NCBI GenBank assembly: GCA_017446765.1
Contig: JAFSQD010000025.1
Span: 1 to 59,914 of the forward strand
Direction of reading: 5' to 3'
Origin: Alloprevotella sp.
Lineage (GTDB): Bacteria > Bacteroidota > Bacteroidia > Bacteroidales > Bacteroidaceae
DNA: 59,914 bases
The position numbers and the translations under genes are program-made. The notes beneath the pieces are model-generated. The model did no database searches and had not been told where the DNA came from. It saw only the letters and a program-made list of their open reading frames with translations. Of the stretch, positions 8,420-17,098 are shown piece by piece; position 1 is the first letter of the stretch, and every line of letters starts with the position of its first letter.

Positions 8420-9559
8420 TCATTGAACACGCTCTCCATCCTGGAACTTGACGATGAAGGCGTCACTATAGGTTTCGCGAATTTTGCGGAGGGCTGCCCG
8501 CGCCTCGGCGTGGGTGGCAAAGTCGCCCATGTAGTGTTTATATACATTTCCTGTGCGCACACTGCTGACTTTGGGAAAGCCGTTGAAGCGTGCTTCCGTG
8601 GGATTGACGGCACGCGCGCCCATGGAAAACTGCACGCGGTAGGTCACGACGGGCTTATCGCTTTGCTTCCGAGACTCAGATACCGGCTGTTGCGACTTTG
8701 CCATAGCATCTTCGGCTTGGGACTCGGCCTGCGGGGCGGGGGCAGCCGCCTCGGCGGAAGGCGTCACGCGTAGTGGAGCAGGCAGATGGCGGGCTCCGTG
8801 GGCTTTGCGATATGCAAGGAAACCGTTGAAGATACACGTCGCAATGGTCTGCACGCCGACTTCGGAGTTCAAGAAGCGCTCTTCGTCGGGATGGGTGATG
8901 AAGCCCACCTCCGTCAGTACGGCCGGCATGCTAGTATTGCGGAGAACGAGCAGGTTGGCTTGCTTCACACCCTTGTTTTTCCGCCCCGACCCAGCATACT
9001 GATGCTGGATGTACTGGGCGAGCTCCACGCTCTGGCGCATGTAGTTGTTCTGCATGAACTGGAAGATGACGTAGCTCTCGGGCGAATTGGGGTCAAAGCC
9101 TTCGTATCGCGTGCGGTAGTCGCTCTCGTAGGTGATGACGCTGTTCTCTCGCTTGGCGATTTCAAAGTTCGTGTTCATCTTCTCGAGGCTGAGCGTATAG
9201 GTCTCCACGCCGTGGGCGGTGTGGTTTGAGCCTGCCGAGTTGGTGTGTACCGAGATGAACAGGTCGGCCTTAGCCTTGTTGGCAATGTGGGGGCGGTCGC
9301 CGAGTGGGATAAACACGTCTGTCTTTCGCGTATAGATGACGTGGACGTCGGGACAGTTGCGCTCAACGAGGTTTCCGAGGGCGAGTGCGATTCGCAGGTT
9401 GATGTTCTTTTCGTAGGATATAGCGCCTACGGCTCCAGCGTCCTTTCCTCCGTGCCCAGCGTCGATGACGAGGGTAAAGGTTTTCTGCGCCAACGAAGGC
9501 ATCACCACAAGTGCGGCAACGAACAGAACGAGGTATTTCAGCGTATTTCTGAGCATCAT
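8420..9559 (-). CDS. N-acetylmuramoyl-L-alanine amidase with C-terminal SPOR-like domain
   Basis: A 379-residue exported amidase_3 enzyme. A signal peptide (residues 5-25, ending SLAQ) precedes the catalytic domain (27-260) with zinc ligands in IDAGHGGKDAGAVG, the Glu of SYEKNIN, ISVHTNS, and the catalytic Glu in LTEVGFITH. A low-complexity Ala/Gln linker leads to a SPOR-like domain (about 305-375: YRVQFSMG...VYKHYMGDFATHAEA). It cleaves the amide between MurNAc and the stem peptide, typically at the septum, where SPOR domains bind denuded glycan. It is the promoter-proximal gene of the amidase-mlaD unit. Confidence 0.94.
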   Translation of the reverse strand: MMLRNTLKYLVLFVAALVVMPSLAQKTFTLVIDAGHGGKDAGAVGAISYEKNINLRIALALGNLVERNCPDVHVIYTRKTDVFIPLGDRPHIANKAKADLFISVHTNSAGSNHTAHGVETYTLSLEKMNTNFEIAKRENSVITYESDYRTRYEGFDPNSPESYVIFQFMQNNYMRQSVELAQYIQHQYAGSGRKNKGVKQANLLVLRNTSMPAVLTEVGFITHPDEERFLNSEVGVQTIATCIFNGFLAYRKAHGARHLPAPLRVTPSAEAAAPAPQAESQAEDAMAKSQQPVSESRKQSDKPVVTYRVQFSMGARAVNPTEARFNGFPKVSSVRTGNVYKHYMGDFATHAEARAALRKIRETYSDAFIVKFQDGERVQ

Positions 9560-9587
9560 ATCCTACAAAAAAAGCGGAAAATCGAAG

Positions 9588-9617
9588 CAAAATTAACACA
9601 TGCTGTGCAGAGCACAA
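9588..9617 (-). promoter_or_regulatory. Promoter for the amidase-mlaD operon
   Basis: On the minus strand TTTG (9614-9617) and TAATTTTG (9588-9595) are separated by 18 bases, close to the Bacteroidota -33/-7 arrangement, about 28 bases before the amidase start. Confidence 0.65.
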
Positions 9618-9698
9618 AGCAAATGCGCCGTTTTAACGTGGGAAAATGTTATTTTCTCGCCTCAGCCGCTCGCTGGACAGGCCTTCCCGACTTGAGCC

Positions 9699-12302
9699 TC
9701 AGCGGCCAGCGGCATGGATGAGCGTGCGAAGGCGTTCGTTGAAAGCCGTAGCGGCGAAAAGCTGTTCAAGCGTCAGATGCATGCGGTAGCGCCAATAATG
9801 GTGGGAATCGGCGGGCACATTGATTTGCTCGTCAGGGTCGGTGCGGCGCAGCGTGCCGTCAATGGCGAGCCAGTCCTGAAAGGCCAGGAGGCAGAGCATG
9901 GACGGGGAGGCAAGATGCTGCCTAACGATTTCCTCGCAGAGTTCGGACGTGGCCTCGCGGGGTGCCTCACCGTCGTGACCAAGGGCTTCGTGCCAATAGG
10001 CCTGCGCACGTTCGGCATCCTGTGCCCACCAGAGGCGCAAGGGGGGCATGTCGTGGGTGGCGATGGTGGTCACGGAAAGATAGGGATTCTGAGAAAGGTC
10101 GGCGAAACGCACGCCGTACTGCTTGGGCATGCTCTGAATTTCGAGCGAAAGCACGCTGAGGGTATTGAGCACATCCTTCACGCTGGCAGGCACCATGCCG
10201 AGGTCTTCGGCACAGGGCAGAAGTGTGCGCTCGCCGGGACGCGGAGCAAGGATGGCGGGAAGCTTGCGCATAGCCTCGGCCGCCCAGAAGGCGTTGTGAC
10301 GCCGATAGAAGAAATCGTCGTGCAGGCGGTTGAAAGCATCCTGCATCTCGCGTGACAGACGGCGGAAAGTGGGCGTCTGCTGTGCCCCCACGCGGGGATG
10401 GTAATGGCCAGGGCTGTCTTCGTCCTCAAGGAAAAGGACGTCGGCGACGGCGTGCATCAGTACGCGCTTTACATTATTATCTTCCACGCGCGCGAGGATG
10501 GCGCGCTGGGTGTCCACCTCGCGGCGCAGCATGCTGACATCGCCGCAGCGTACGACGTAGGCGTCAAGGGGCTGACCGGCCTCCTGGCACATACCCTCAT
10601 AGGTTGCGGCATCAAAGCGGGGTACGGCATAGTCGGCAGGCGGTAGGGTGAAGCCGAAGGCACCTATCTCCTCCTCGCTCAAGGGAAGAGCGGGACGGAA
10701 ACGCCCCAGCGTGCCGAACACCTGCGACGTGGGTATTTCCCAAATGCGGAAAAAACCTAGGACGTGGTCGATGCGGTAGGCATCAAAGTATTCGCCCATG
10801 TGGGCAAAGCGGCGGCGCCACCATGCGAAACCGTCCTCGGCCATAGCCTCCCAGTTGTAGGTGGGAAAGCCCCAGTTCTGCCCATCGCGAGCAAAGTCGT
10901 CGGGTGGTGCTCCGGCCTGTCCGTCGAAATGAAACAGGTGCGGGTCGACTCGGGCCGGTACACTGTCGCGACTGATGCCGATGGGGATGTCTCCCTTCAA
11001 GATGACGCCACTACGACGCGCTTCCTCGTGAGCGTCACGCAACTGCCGATGGAGCAGGAATTGCACGAAGACGTGGAAGGCGGCCGTCCCACCCAGTTCC
11101 TGAGCGGCGCGAAAGTCGGCATAGGGACGCAACCAATGAGCATTTTGCTCCACAAAGGCGCGAAAGTCACGCCGCGCACGCACACGACGGCCTTCCTGTT
11201 CATAGAGGGCAAGGAGAAAGCGATGCTTCAGGCGAAACGTACCTTCATAGTCCATGCTCTCAAGTGCGTTCAGACGTTCGCCTTCGACGGCAAACTGACG
11301 GAAGAGTTCCGTCCCTGCCCATTCGCGCGGGTCAAGATAGAGGGGATGGAGGGCAAAGACGCTGATGCCGCTGTAAGGATAGGAATCTTCCCACGTGCCG
11401 CGACGGGTCGTGTCGTTGACGGGAAGTATCTGAATGGCCTTCATGTCGGTACCAGCCGCCCAGCGTACGAGGGTTTTCAGGTCACCAAAGTCGCCTGCCC
11501 CCCAACTGCCGGCACTCCGCAGCGAAAAGACGGGTACAACGACACCGGCTCCACGCCAAAGAGGCACCTGGGGAAAGCGGGGCGAACTGGCCAGAAGCAT
11601 CACGCTCGAGGCTGCATAGGCATCGGACAAGGCTGAATGGTGGCGGTTGCTGCCTTCTTCCCAGAGGACGTGGCCGGCGTTGGATTCGTCAATAAGCACA
11701 ATCTTGTAGTCAAAGCCGGCACGCGCCTCAGCAATGTCAAGCACGCAACTCCACATGTAAACATCGGTGCGCTGAAGGGGCACGGCGTGCCGCACATCCC
11801 ATGCACCAAGGCCGGGCGTGCTGCCCACGATGCCCCAGCGAAGTCCTGACGGAGCCGGAAGAGCGCTCAGGTGGAGGGCGCAGCGCGTGGAGGAAGGAAG
11901 GGAATGACAGGGCGTGCCGTTCTGCGGGCTGAAGAGGCAGGAGGTGAAGGCTACGTGGTGGTAGATGACACCCACGCCGGCCTCGGACCAGCTGTCGCTG
12001 ACGAGCGTGGTGCCCCTCACAAGGCGCAGGCGGCGCAAGGGATTGGCTTCTCGGCGCACAAGGCGGCCTGCAACGGCGGTGCCGTCAGGCGTGCGCACTT
12101 CGTATTCCCAACTGACGACAGCGGCAGTGGCACCAGGGGAATCAAGGGTGGCTTCCCACACATGGCCCTCGCTCCAGGTCATTGCCACGAGCCCTTCGTC
12201 GCCCGCATCCCAACGATAGCGAAGCCACAAGGCCTCGCCCCAACGTGCCACATAAGGTAGGCGGACCGCCAGGCGAGCCACCGCATTCTCCGTTTTCTCC
12301 AT
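9699..12302 (-). CDS. malQ: 4-alpha-glucanotransferase (GH77) with N-terminal starch-binding modules
   Basis: About 867 residues. Two CBM20-like modules (about 10-105 and 120-225, the second with GSTPGLGAWD and WEEGSNRH) precede the GH77 barrel. Catalytic motifs: DAYRIDHVLGFFRIWE (nucleophile Asp), CAEDLGMVP (acid/base Glu), ATHDMPPLRLWW (stabilising Asp). It transfers maltodextrin segments between alpha-glucans. The open frame extends 39 codons upstream, but the ATG at 12302 (MEKTENAV) is chosen because a TAATTTCG -7 box at 12324-12331 lies within that extension. Confidence 0.94.
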   Translation of the reverse strand: MEKTENAVARLAVRLPYVARWGEALWLRYRWDAGDEGLVAMTWSEGHVWEATLDSPGATAAVVSWEYEVRTPDGTAVAGRLVRREANPLRRLRLVRGTTLVSDSWSEAGVGVIYHHVAFTSCLFSPQNGTPCHSLPSSTRCALHLSALPAPSGLRWGIVGSTPGLGAWDVRHAVPLQRTDVYMWSCVLDIAEARAGFDYKIVLIDESNAGHVLWEEGSNRHHSALSDAYAASSVMLLASSPRFPQVPLWRGAGVVVPVFSLRSAGSWGAGDFGDLKTLVRWAAGTDMKAIQILPVNDTTRRGTWEDSYPYSGISVFALHPLYLDPREWAGTELFRQFAVEGERLNALESMDYEGTFRLKHRFLLALYEQEGRRVRARRDFRAFVEQNAHWLRPYADFRAAQELGGTAAFHVFVQFLLHRQLRDAHEEARRSGVILKGDIPIGISRDSVPARVDPHLFHFDGQAGAPPDDFARDGQNWGFPTYNWEAMAEDGFAWWRRRFAHMGEYFDAYRIDHVLGFFRIWEIPTSQVFGTLGRFRPALPLSEEEIGAFGFTLPPADYAVPRFDAATYEGMCQEAGQPLDAYVVRCGDVSMLRREVDTQRAILARVEDNNVKRVLMHAVADVLFLEDEDSPGHYHPRVGAQQTPTFRRLSREMQDAFNRLHDDFFYRRHNAFWAAEAMRKLPAILAPRPGERTLLPCAEDLGMVPASVKDVLNTLSVLSLEIQSMPKQYGVRFADLSQNPYLSVTTIATHDMPPLRLWWAQDAERAQAYWHEALGHDGEAPREATSELCEEIVRQHLASPSMLCLLAFQDWLAIDGTLRRTDPDEQINVPADSHHYWRYRMHLTLEQLFAATAFNERLRTLIHAAGR

Positions 12303-12323
12303 GCTAATAACGTTTTTGTGCCG

Positions 12324-12331
12324 CGAAATTA
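12324..12331 (-). promoter_or_regulatory. -7 promoter box for malQ
   Basis: On the minus strand TAATTTCG, one mismatch to TAnnTTTG, 22 bases before the chosen malQ ATG. No clear -33 partner was seen. Confidence 0.5.
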
Positions 12332-12472
12332 AAACAAACTGCTGACTTGGCACCCCCGACGAGCCGTCTTTTTTCCCCAGGAAGCTCCCATTTTCATACA
12401 AGAAGTGCCCGCTGTGCATCCTGCAAGCCTAAAAGCGTCCCTTTGGAAGGTTTCCTTTGCGTCGGCCACAGA

Positions 12473-12515
12473 CGTGAGATGAAAAAACCACAGGCGTGAG
12501 ATGAAAAAACCACAG
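12473..12515. repeat. Two tandem 21-bp repeats with adjoining palindrome
   Basis: The 21-base unit CGTGAGATGAAAAAACCACAG occurs at 12473-12493 and 12495-12515 (period 22). The second copy runs into the palindrome CCACAGCTGTGG (12510-12521). They lie in the divergent gap (12303-12669) between malQ and the LTA-synthase-like gene. The rest of this gap shows no gene. Confidence 0.8.
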
Positions 12516-12620
12516 CTGTGGTTTGTGAACAGGAAGCCTTCGTGGAGAACATATGAGGGCTTGACGCAGAGGTAGGAGGGCTCGCCGCATGGCTTGAAAG
12601 GGATTTTGGCGCGTGGAAGG

Positions 12621-12652
12621 TTTGGCTCTGCAAGCCGATTTTCCTATCTTCG
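12621..12652 (+). promoter_or_regulatory. Promoter for the LTA-synthase-like gene
   Basis: TTTG (12621-12624), 20 bases, then TATCTTCG (12645-12652): nearly ideal Bacteroidota spacing. It lies 18 bases before the ATG at 12670 and so decides that start over the longer open frame. Confidence 0.75.
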
Positions 12653-12669
12653 CGCCCAAACTGAAGTTT

Positions 12670-14547
12670 ATGAAACAGCGCATCATCCTGTTCCTGCGTA
12701 CTTTTTTTGCCTTCGCTGCAGCCAGCATTTTAGGCAAGTTGCTTTTCTGCGGCTTCTACGCAAAGCTGATGGATGCTCCTTCCCTTGCGGACATCCTTGC
12801 CATCCTTTGGCACGGGCTTCCCCACGACCTGTCGGTGGCAGGCTACATGACGACCCTGCCCGGCCTCATGCTCGCCATGTCGCTTTGGACCGACAAGGCT
12901 TGGCTTCGCTGGGGGTGGCGCTTCGCAGTTGGGGCAGAGTCTCTGGTGCTGGCAACGGCTATTTGTGTGAACATCGGACTCTACGAATACTGGCTATTTC
13001 CGCTTGATGCCACGCCGCTGTTCTATTTCTTCACGTCACCGGCAGATGCCTTTGCCAGCGTGAGCCTGTGGACAGTGCTTGCGGGTGTGGCGGGCATCGC
13101 CTCCCTGACGGCCCTGACGGTCCTCGTGCTCCACGGCAAACTGCCTGCCAACCTGCCAAAAGGCGCGCCTACACGGCGCAGGCGCTGTCTCCAGACATGC
13201 TCACTACTCATACTGACGGGTCTGCTCTTTTTCCCCATACGCGGAGGGCTCACCGTCTCGACGATGAACACTGGACACGTCTTCTTCAGTCACGTGCAGG
13301 CGCGTAACCATGCGGCGGTGGCTCCACTCTTCAGCCTCGTCGAGTCGCTGAAGAAGCAGAACGACTTCAAGAGCCAATACCGCTTCTTTGACGACAAGGA
13401 GGCACATGCCATCTTCCAAGCCCTCCACACGCCCACGGACACTACGGCCACAGAGGCGGCAGGGCAACTCTTGAACACACAGAAACCCGACATCGTCCTC
13501 ATCATCCTGGAGAGTTTCTCCTCGAAGCTCATGCGGACGCTCGGCGGCGAATCCGGCGTCGTGCCGCACCTGGAGCAGATTGCCCAGGAAGGGCTGCTAT
13601 TCACGAATTTCTACGCCAACAGCTTCCGCACAGACCGAGGCCTCGTGGCCATCCTTAGCGGCTATCCTGCGCAACCTACGACGAGCGTAATGAAATACCC
13701 CCACAAGACGGCCAATCTCCCCTCGCTGACGCGAAGCCTTTCCCATATGGGTTACGAGGCAAGCTACTTCTATGGAGGTGACGCAGACTTTACGAACATG
13801 CGCTCCTATCTCATCAACCAGGGATTCTCGAGCATTATCTCCGACGCGGATTTCCCCGTTACTGAAAGACTCAGCAAATGGGGCATCCACGACCACCTGC
13901 TCTTCCAACGTGCCTTTAAAGACATTGTCGGAAAGCAGGGAGCGGGGACTGGACCGCACTTCAGCGTCATACAAACATCTAGTTCGCACGAACCATTCAA
14001 CGTGCCCTACCATCGCCTACCCAACAAACGCCTTAACGCCTTTGCTTATACGGACAGTTGCCTGGGTTCATTCATCAACGAGTTCAGCAAGTCCCCGTCG
14101 TGGGAACGCACACTCGTGGTCATCGTGCCCGACCATCTCGGTGCATACCCTGAACACATGAGCAATTTCTCCCCCGACCGCTACCGCATACCGCTTGTCA
14201 TGACGGGCGGGGCACTGGCGCGGCGTGGGCGCGTAGCGACGGTGGGCTCACAGATAGACATCGCGGCCACACTCTACGCCGCACTCCTTCAAGGACAAGG
14301 AAACGGCACGACACAGGCCGTGACGAAAGCTTTCCCGTTCGGCAAAGACCTCTTCAACCCCTATATGCCGCATTTCGCCTTCTTCTGCGTGCCCGACGCC
14401 ATGGGCTATGCGGACGACAAGAGCGTCGTTGTCTATGACAACCAAGCGGGGAAGGCCGTTGTCAGCCAAGGAGAGGACGCCCCCGAGGCATTGCGACGCG
14501 CCAAAGCCTACCTGCAATGCCTTTACGACGACCTCGCAGAGCGGTAG
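12670..14547 (+). CDS. LTA synthase-like sulfatase-fold phosphotransferase, membrane-bound
   Basis: About 625 residues: five N-terminal membrane segments (roughly 5-30, 45-65, 75-100, 115-140, 180-200), then an extracytoplasmic alkaline-phosphatase-fold domain. Visible catalytic features: LIILESFSSK (metal-binding Glu), NSFRTDRGLVAILSGYP (nucleophile Thr), FYGGDADFTNM, TSSSHEPF (His), VVIVPDHLGAYP (Asp-His). The family transfers phosphoglycerol or phosphoethanolamine head groups onto envelope lipids or glycans. Bacteroidota lack lipoteichoic acid, so a glycan or lipid modification is more likely. The start at 12670 is set by the promoter. Confidence 0.88.
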   Translation: MKQRIILFLRTFFAFAAASILGKLLFCGFYAKLMDAPSLADILAILWHGLPHDLSVAGYMTTLPGLMLAMSLWTDKAWLRWGWRFAVGAESLVLATAICVNIGLYEYWLFPLDATPLFYFFTSPADAFASVSLWTVLAGVAGIASLTALTVLVLHGKLPANLPKGAPTRRRRCLQTCSLLILTGLLFFPIRGGLTVSTMNTGHVFFSHVQARNHAAVAPLFSLVESLKKQNDFKSQYRFFDDKEAHAIFQALHTPTDTTATEAAGQLLNTQKPDIVLIILESFSSKLMRTLGGESGVVPHLEQIAQEGLLFTNFYANSFRTDRGLVAILSGYPAQPTTSVMKYPHKTANLPSLTRSLSHMGYEASYFYGGDADFTNMRSYLINQGFSSIISDADFPVTERLSKWGIHDHLLFQRAFKDIVGKQGAGTGPHFSVIQTSSSHEPFNVPYHRLPNKRLNAFAYTDSCLGSFINEFSKSPSWERTLVVIVPDHLGAYPEHMSNFSPDRYRIPLVMTGGALARRGRVATVGSQIDIAATLYAALLQGQGNGTTQAVTKAFPFGKDLFNPYMPHFAFFCVPDAMGYADDKSVVVYDNQAGKAVVSQGEDAPEALRRAKAYLQCLYDDLAER

Positions 14548-14602
14548 CACCCCCGTCATACCGCCAATTCGGCCAACGACCCAAACACATATAAATATAG
14601 TA

Positions 14603-14777
14603 TTTGGAAGTTCTTTGCAAGCAAAGCGAGCAAGCTCGAGTGATAGAATGAAGTTAAATGGGGAGCTAAGCCAGCTTTGCTGGATGGAAGTGAAGCTCTG
14701 CGTGCTGAACGATAGCTTTGGTTGCACTCTGCACATTAGGTATTGCCCATTTTAACTCCAACTTTAACTCCCGAAAC
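14603..14777 (+). repeat. Dispersed MITE-like repeat, copy A
   Basis: This shares a core (14698-14746: CTGCGTGCTGAACGATAGC... then TTAGGTATTG) and ends with the copies at 39402-39547 and 41024-41258. The right end is AACTCCCGAAAC; the left end (TTTGGAAGTTCTTTGCAAGC) matches copy C's left end with degraded terminal repeat. It fills the gap before the PAP2 gene, ending 28 bases before its start. No open frame fits it. Confidence 0.75.
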
Positions 14778-14805
14778 CACAATAATAAACCTAATAATCC
14801 CAACC

Positions 14806-15405
14806 ATGCTCGAAACCATACAACAACTCGAAGATACCATCCTACTCGCCGTGAACGGCCTCCATACGCCCATCCTTGACGACTTCATGTGGCTCGTCAG
14901 TGGCCGCTGGACGTGGGTGCCCCTATACGCCTTCCTACTGTTCTTCCTCTACAAACGCACAGGATTGGCAAAAACGTTTCTTTGGGTGCTGGGCATCGTG
15001 CTCGTCATCCTGCTGAGTGACCAGATCAGCATCCATGGACTCCGACAGATATTCTGCCGCATGCGCCCTTCAAACCCCGACAACCCCATCTCGCCACTCG
15101 TCCACCTCGTCAACAACTATCACAGCGGACGTTACGGCTTTCCTTCAGCTCATGCCGCAAACACGTGGGCCCTCGTGGTCTACCTCGGACTGATACTACG
15201 AAAAAAGGCCCTCACCTGCGCCTTGGCAGGCTGGGCCACCCTTGTCTGCTACAGCCGCATGTATCTTGGCGTCCACTATCTGGGCGACCTCCTGGGCGGC
15301 CTCATCGTAGGCGCCACATGCGCGTCTGCAATCTATTGCCTCATTTCTTATTTCGAACGCCGCTATCAACTGACGGACCGAATGTCTCGTAGGTTCCGTC
15401 ACTGA
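14806..15405 (+). CDS. PAP2-family membrane phosphatase
   Basis: About 199 residues with the three PAP2 motifs: a KxxxxxxRP-like first motif (RQIFCRMRPS), RYGFPSAHAANT, and SRMYLGVHYLGDLLGG, the last with the catalytic His. About five membrane segments alternate with these. The family removes phosphate from lipid substrates such as undecaprenyl pyrophosphate or phosphatidic acid on the periplasmic face. The ATG at 14806 is chosen over the one at 14743 because the latter would begin inside the dispersed repeat. The 3' end overlaps the convergent HTH gene by 65 bases. Confidence 0.9.
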   Translation: MLETIQQLEDTILLAVNGLHTPILDDFMWLVSGRWTWVPLYAFLLFFLYKRTGLAKTFLWVLGIVLVILLSDQISIHGLRQIFCRMRPSNPDNPISPLVHLVNNYHSGRYGFPSAHAANTWALVVYLGLILRKKALTCALAGWATLVCYSRMYLGVHYLGDLLGGLIVGATCASAIYCLISYFERRYQLTDRMSRRFRH

Positions 15406-15982
15406 AGAAAACGCGAATCTCCCTGATTTCCCTGCGCGGCATGTCAATATAATTCGCGCTTTTCTGAGTGTGCTCAACTTGGAAAGCCGTCGCATGACCA
15501 GGAGTCAGCCTCTGCCCGGATGGCTGAGGTGCACGTGGAGTCGCGATTGACTGACGATAGGACTGTCCGCTGGCATTATCTTCTGATGACGCACGGCTGA
15601 AAAGGTCAGAACCGACAGCATATTCATTTCCTGAATCTGCGGAAAACGGTTCGGAGGGATTACCCGAATTGGATGAAGCCTGCACCTGGGAGAAGCGCCC
15701 ATTACGATCGTTCTCGTGACGCTCGCCAAGGTTGTCTGGCTCCGAATATCCTATGCTGTCAGACCCAAAAGACTCAGCTGTCATAGAACCCTCACCAAAC
15801 ATCAGCCAATTGATGTTAATCTCGGGGAATGCGTGATGAACGGCAAGTACAATGTTTGTCGTAGGATTAGTCCTACCATTCAGAATACTTGACAAAGTTG
15901 CGGGCGAAATGCCGAGCCTTGCGGCAAAGTCCTGCTGCGAAAGTGCAGCGTCAGACATAATTTCTCTGATACGTTCCTTCAT
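15341..15982 (-). CDS. Helix-turn-helix transcriptional regulator (XRE/Cro type)
   Basis: A 213-residue protein: an N-terminal HTH_3 domain (residues 1-65, LSQQDFAARLGISPATLSSI as helices 2-3), a long disordered Ser/Gly/Asn-rich middle (65-180), and a short conserved C-terminus (REIREIRVFFSDGTYETF). The C-terminal motif recurs in Bacteroidota XRE regulators; its ligand is not known. It overlaps the convergent PAP2 gene over its last 65 bases. A perfect promoter lies upstream and the following 1.1 kb is AT-rich. Confidence 0.85.
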   Translation of the reverse strand: MKERIREIMSDAALSQQDFAARLGISPATLSSILNGRTNPTTNIVLAVHHAFPEININWLMFGEGSMTAESFGSDSIGYSEPDNLGERHENDRNGRFSQVQASSNSGNPSEPFSADSGNEYAVGSDLFSRASSEDNASGQSYRQSIATPRAPQPSGQRLTPGHATAFQVEHTQKSANYIDMPRREIREIRVFFSDGTYETFGPSVDSGVRNKK

Positions 15983-16025
15983 AATTTATTGTGGATGCCC
16001 TGAAAAGGGGTGTTTTTATGGTTTA

Positions 16026-16056
16026 CAAAGATAAAACATCTTTTTCAAATATCAAA
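16026..16056 (-). promoter_or_regulatory. Promoter for the HTH regulator
   Basis: On the minus strand TTTG (16053-16056), exactly 19 bases, then TATCTTTG (16026-16033): a full match to the Bacteroidota consensus. The leader to the ATG is about 40 bases. Confidence 0.8.
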
Positions 16057-17027
16057 ATATAGGAGTTAAAAATTAAATTCACTGTTCGGATTTGGAGATT
16101 TACAATTACAAATATGGTCTTAACGAGCCTAAATTTTGGGTTTGCATATTAAAATCGCTTTCCCATACAGCACCCTAAATGACAGATTAAACCAATTTAT
16201 ACTAACAACTGGGACTGATTTTCTTACGTAACCCTTCTGGTGCGCTGAAAAAGGGGATTTATACCAATAATTGGTTGTATGTACTCTACATATTGACAGA
16301 CAAAGTGCGACAAACATACCTATAATCCTCGTTTCTAAGCACTTATACGAAGGTTGAGTAGAATCGGTATTTATTGGTTTTGATGTTAAAACACGAAGGT
16401 TTTTAGATGTAAATTCCCTATTCCCGCTTTAAAGCTAAACGAACGGGGCTTACGCTTTAGGCTTAATCTGGTTTTAATATTCAAATCTCGTGTTTGAAAA
16501 AGCGAATTGGGTTAGATTTTTAAACGTTAAGGTTTCTTAATCCAATATTTAACCTTGTTGAAGGAAGAAAAAAGGCATCTCTCAAGGCCAAAATCAGGCA
16601 GAAGGACGAAAACGTGGTCTGCAGCAAGGATTTTAGCTTGATTTTCACCATAACAAGATGTCTTACAGGATGTTAGGGTGCAAAAATCGTGTATGAGTGT
16701 TTCGGGCTAAAAAGTTGTGAAATGCCTTTTTTCGCGCATTTGGCGGCTGATTTTGGCAAGAAACACCCCATTTTATCGTCCAAAAGTGGTGTTTGGGACG
16801 ATATATTTAGCTTTTCCCAGAAAAAAACTCACTCATGGAGCCATTTGGCATTCACGCCAGAATCATTTTGAAGCCTCCTGGTCGTGCCCTATGAAGATCT
16901 CCAAAAGTTGTGTTGGATTTTTCGCCGAAATAGAAAGCCAGAACATCCGAAACATTTTCTTTACATTATTAATTTGTCTGCTACTTCCCCTTTCCTAACC
17001 TCGGGACAATCCGATGTCGGATACGCA
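16057..17027. other. AT-rich region without a recognised gene
   Basis: About 1 kb, clearly more AT-rich than its surroundings. The short open frames in it show no recognisable domains. It contains small inverted repeats (for example TATCGTCC/GGACGATA near 16786-16807 and GCTTTAAAGC near 16427). No tRNA, transposase remnant or CRISPR unit was recognised. Confidence 0.6.
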
Positions 17028-17055
17028 CATCGCCTCGGCCAAGGCCGAGGCGATG
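17028..17055. repeat. Near-perfect 28-bp palindrome
   Basis: CATCGCCTCGGCC followed by AA and its exact reverse complement. It lies 44 bases past the 3' end of holA; there is no U-run on either strand, so it is a weak terminator candidate or a protein-binding or repeat element. Confidence 0.7.
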
Positions 17056-17098
17056 AAAGCGTGGGGCAAGATGACTCTGGAGTGGGACAGCCGAAGAG

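Noticed and set aside
16689-16998. Short open frames in the AT-rich region
   Set aside because: No recognisable domain, no promoter in position, and amino-acid composition typical of random translation.
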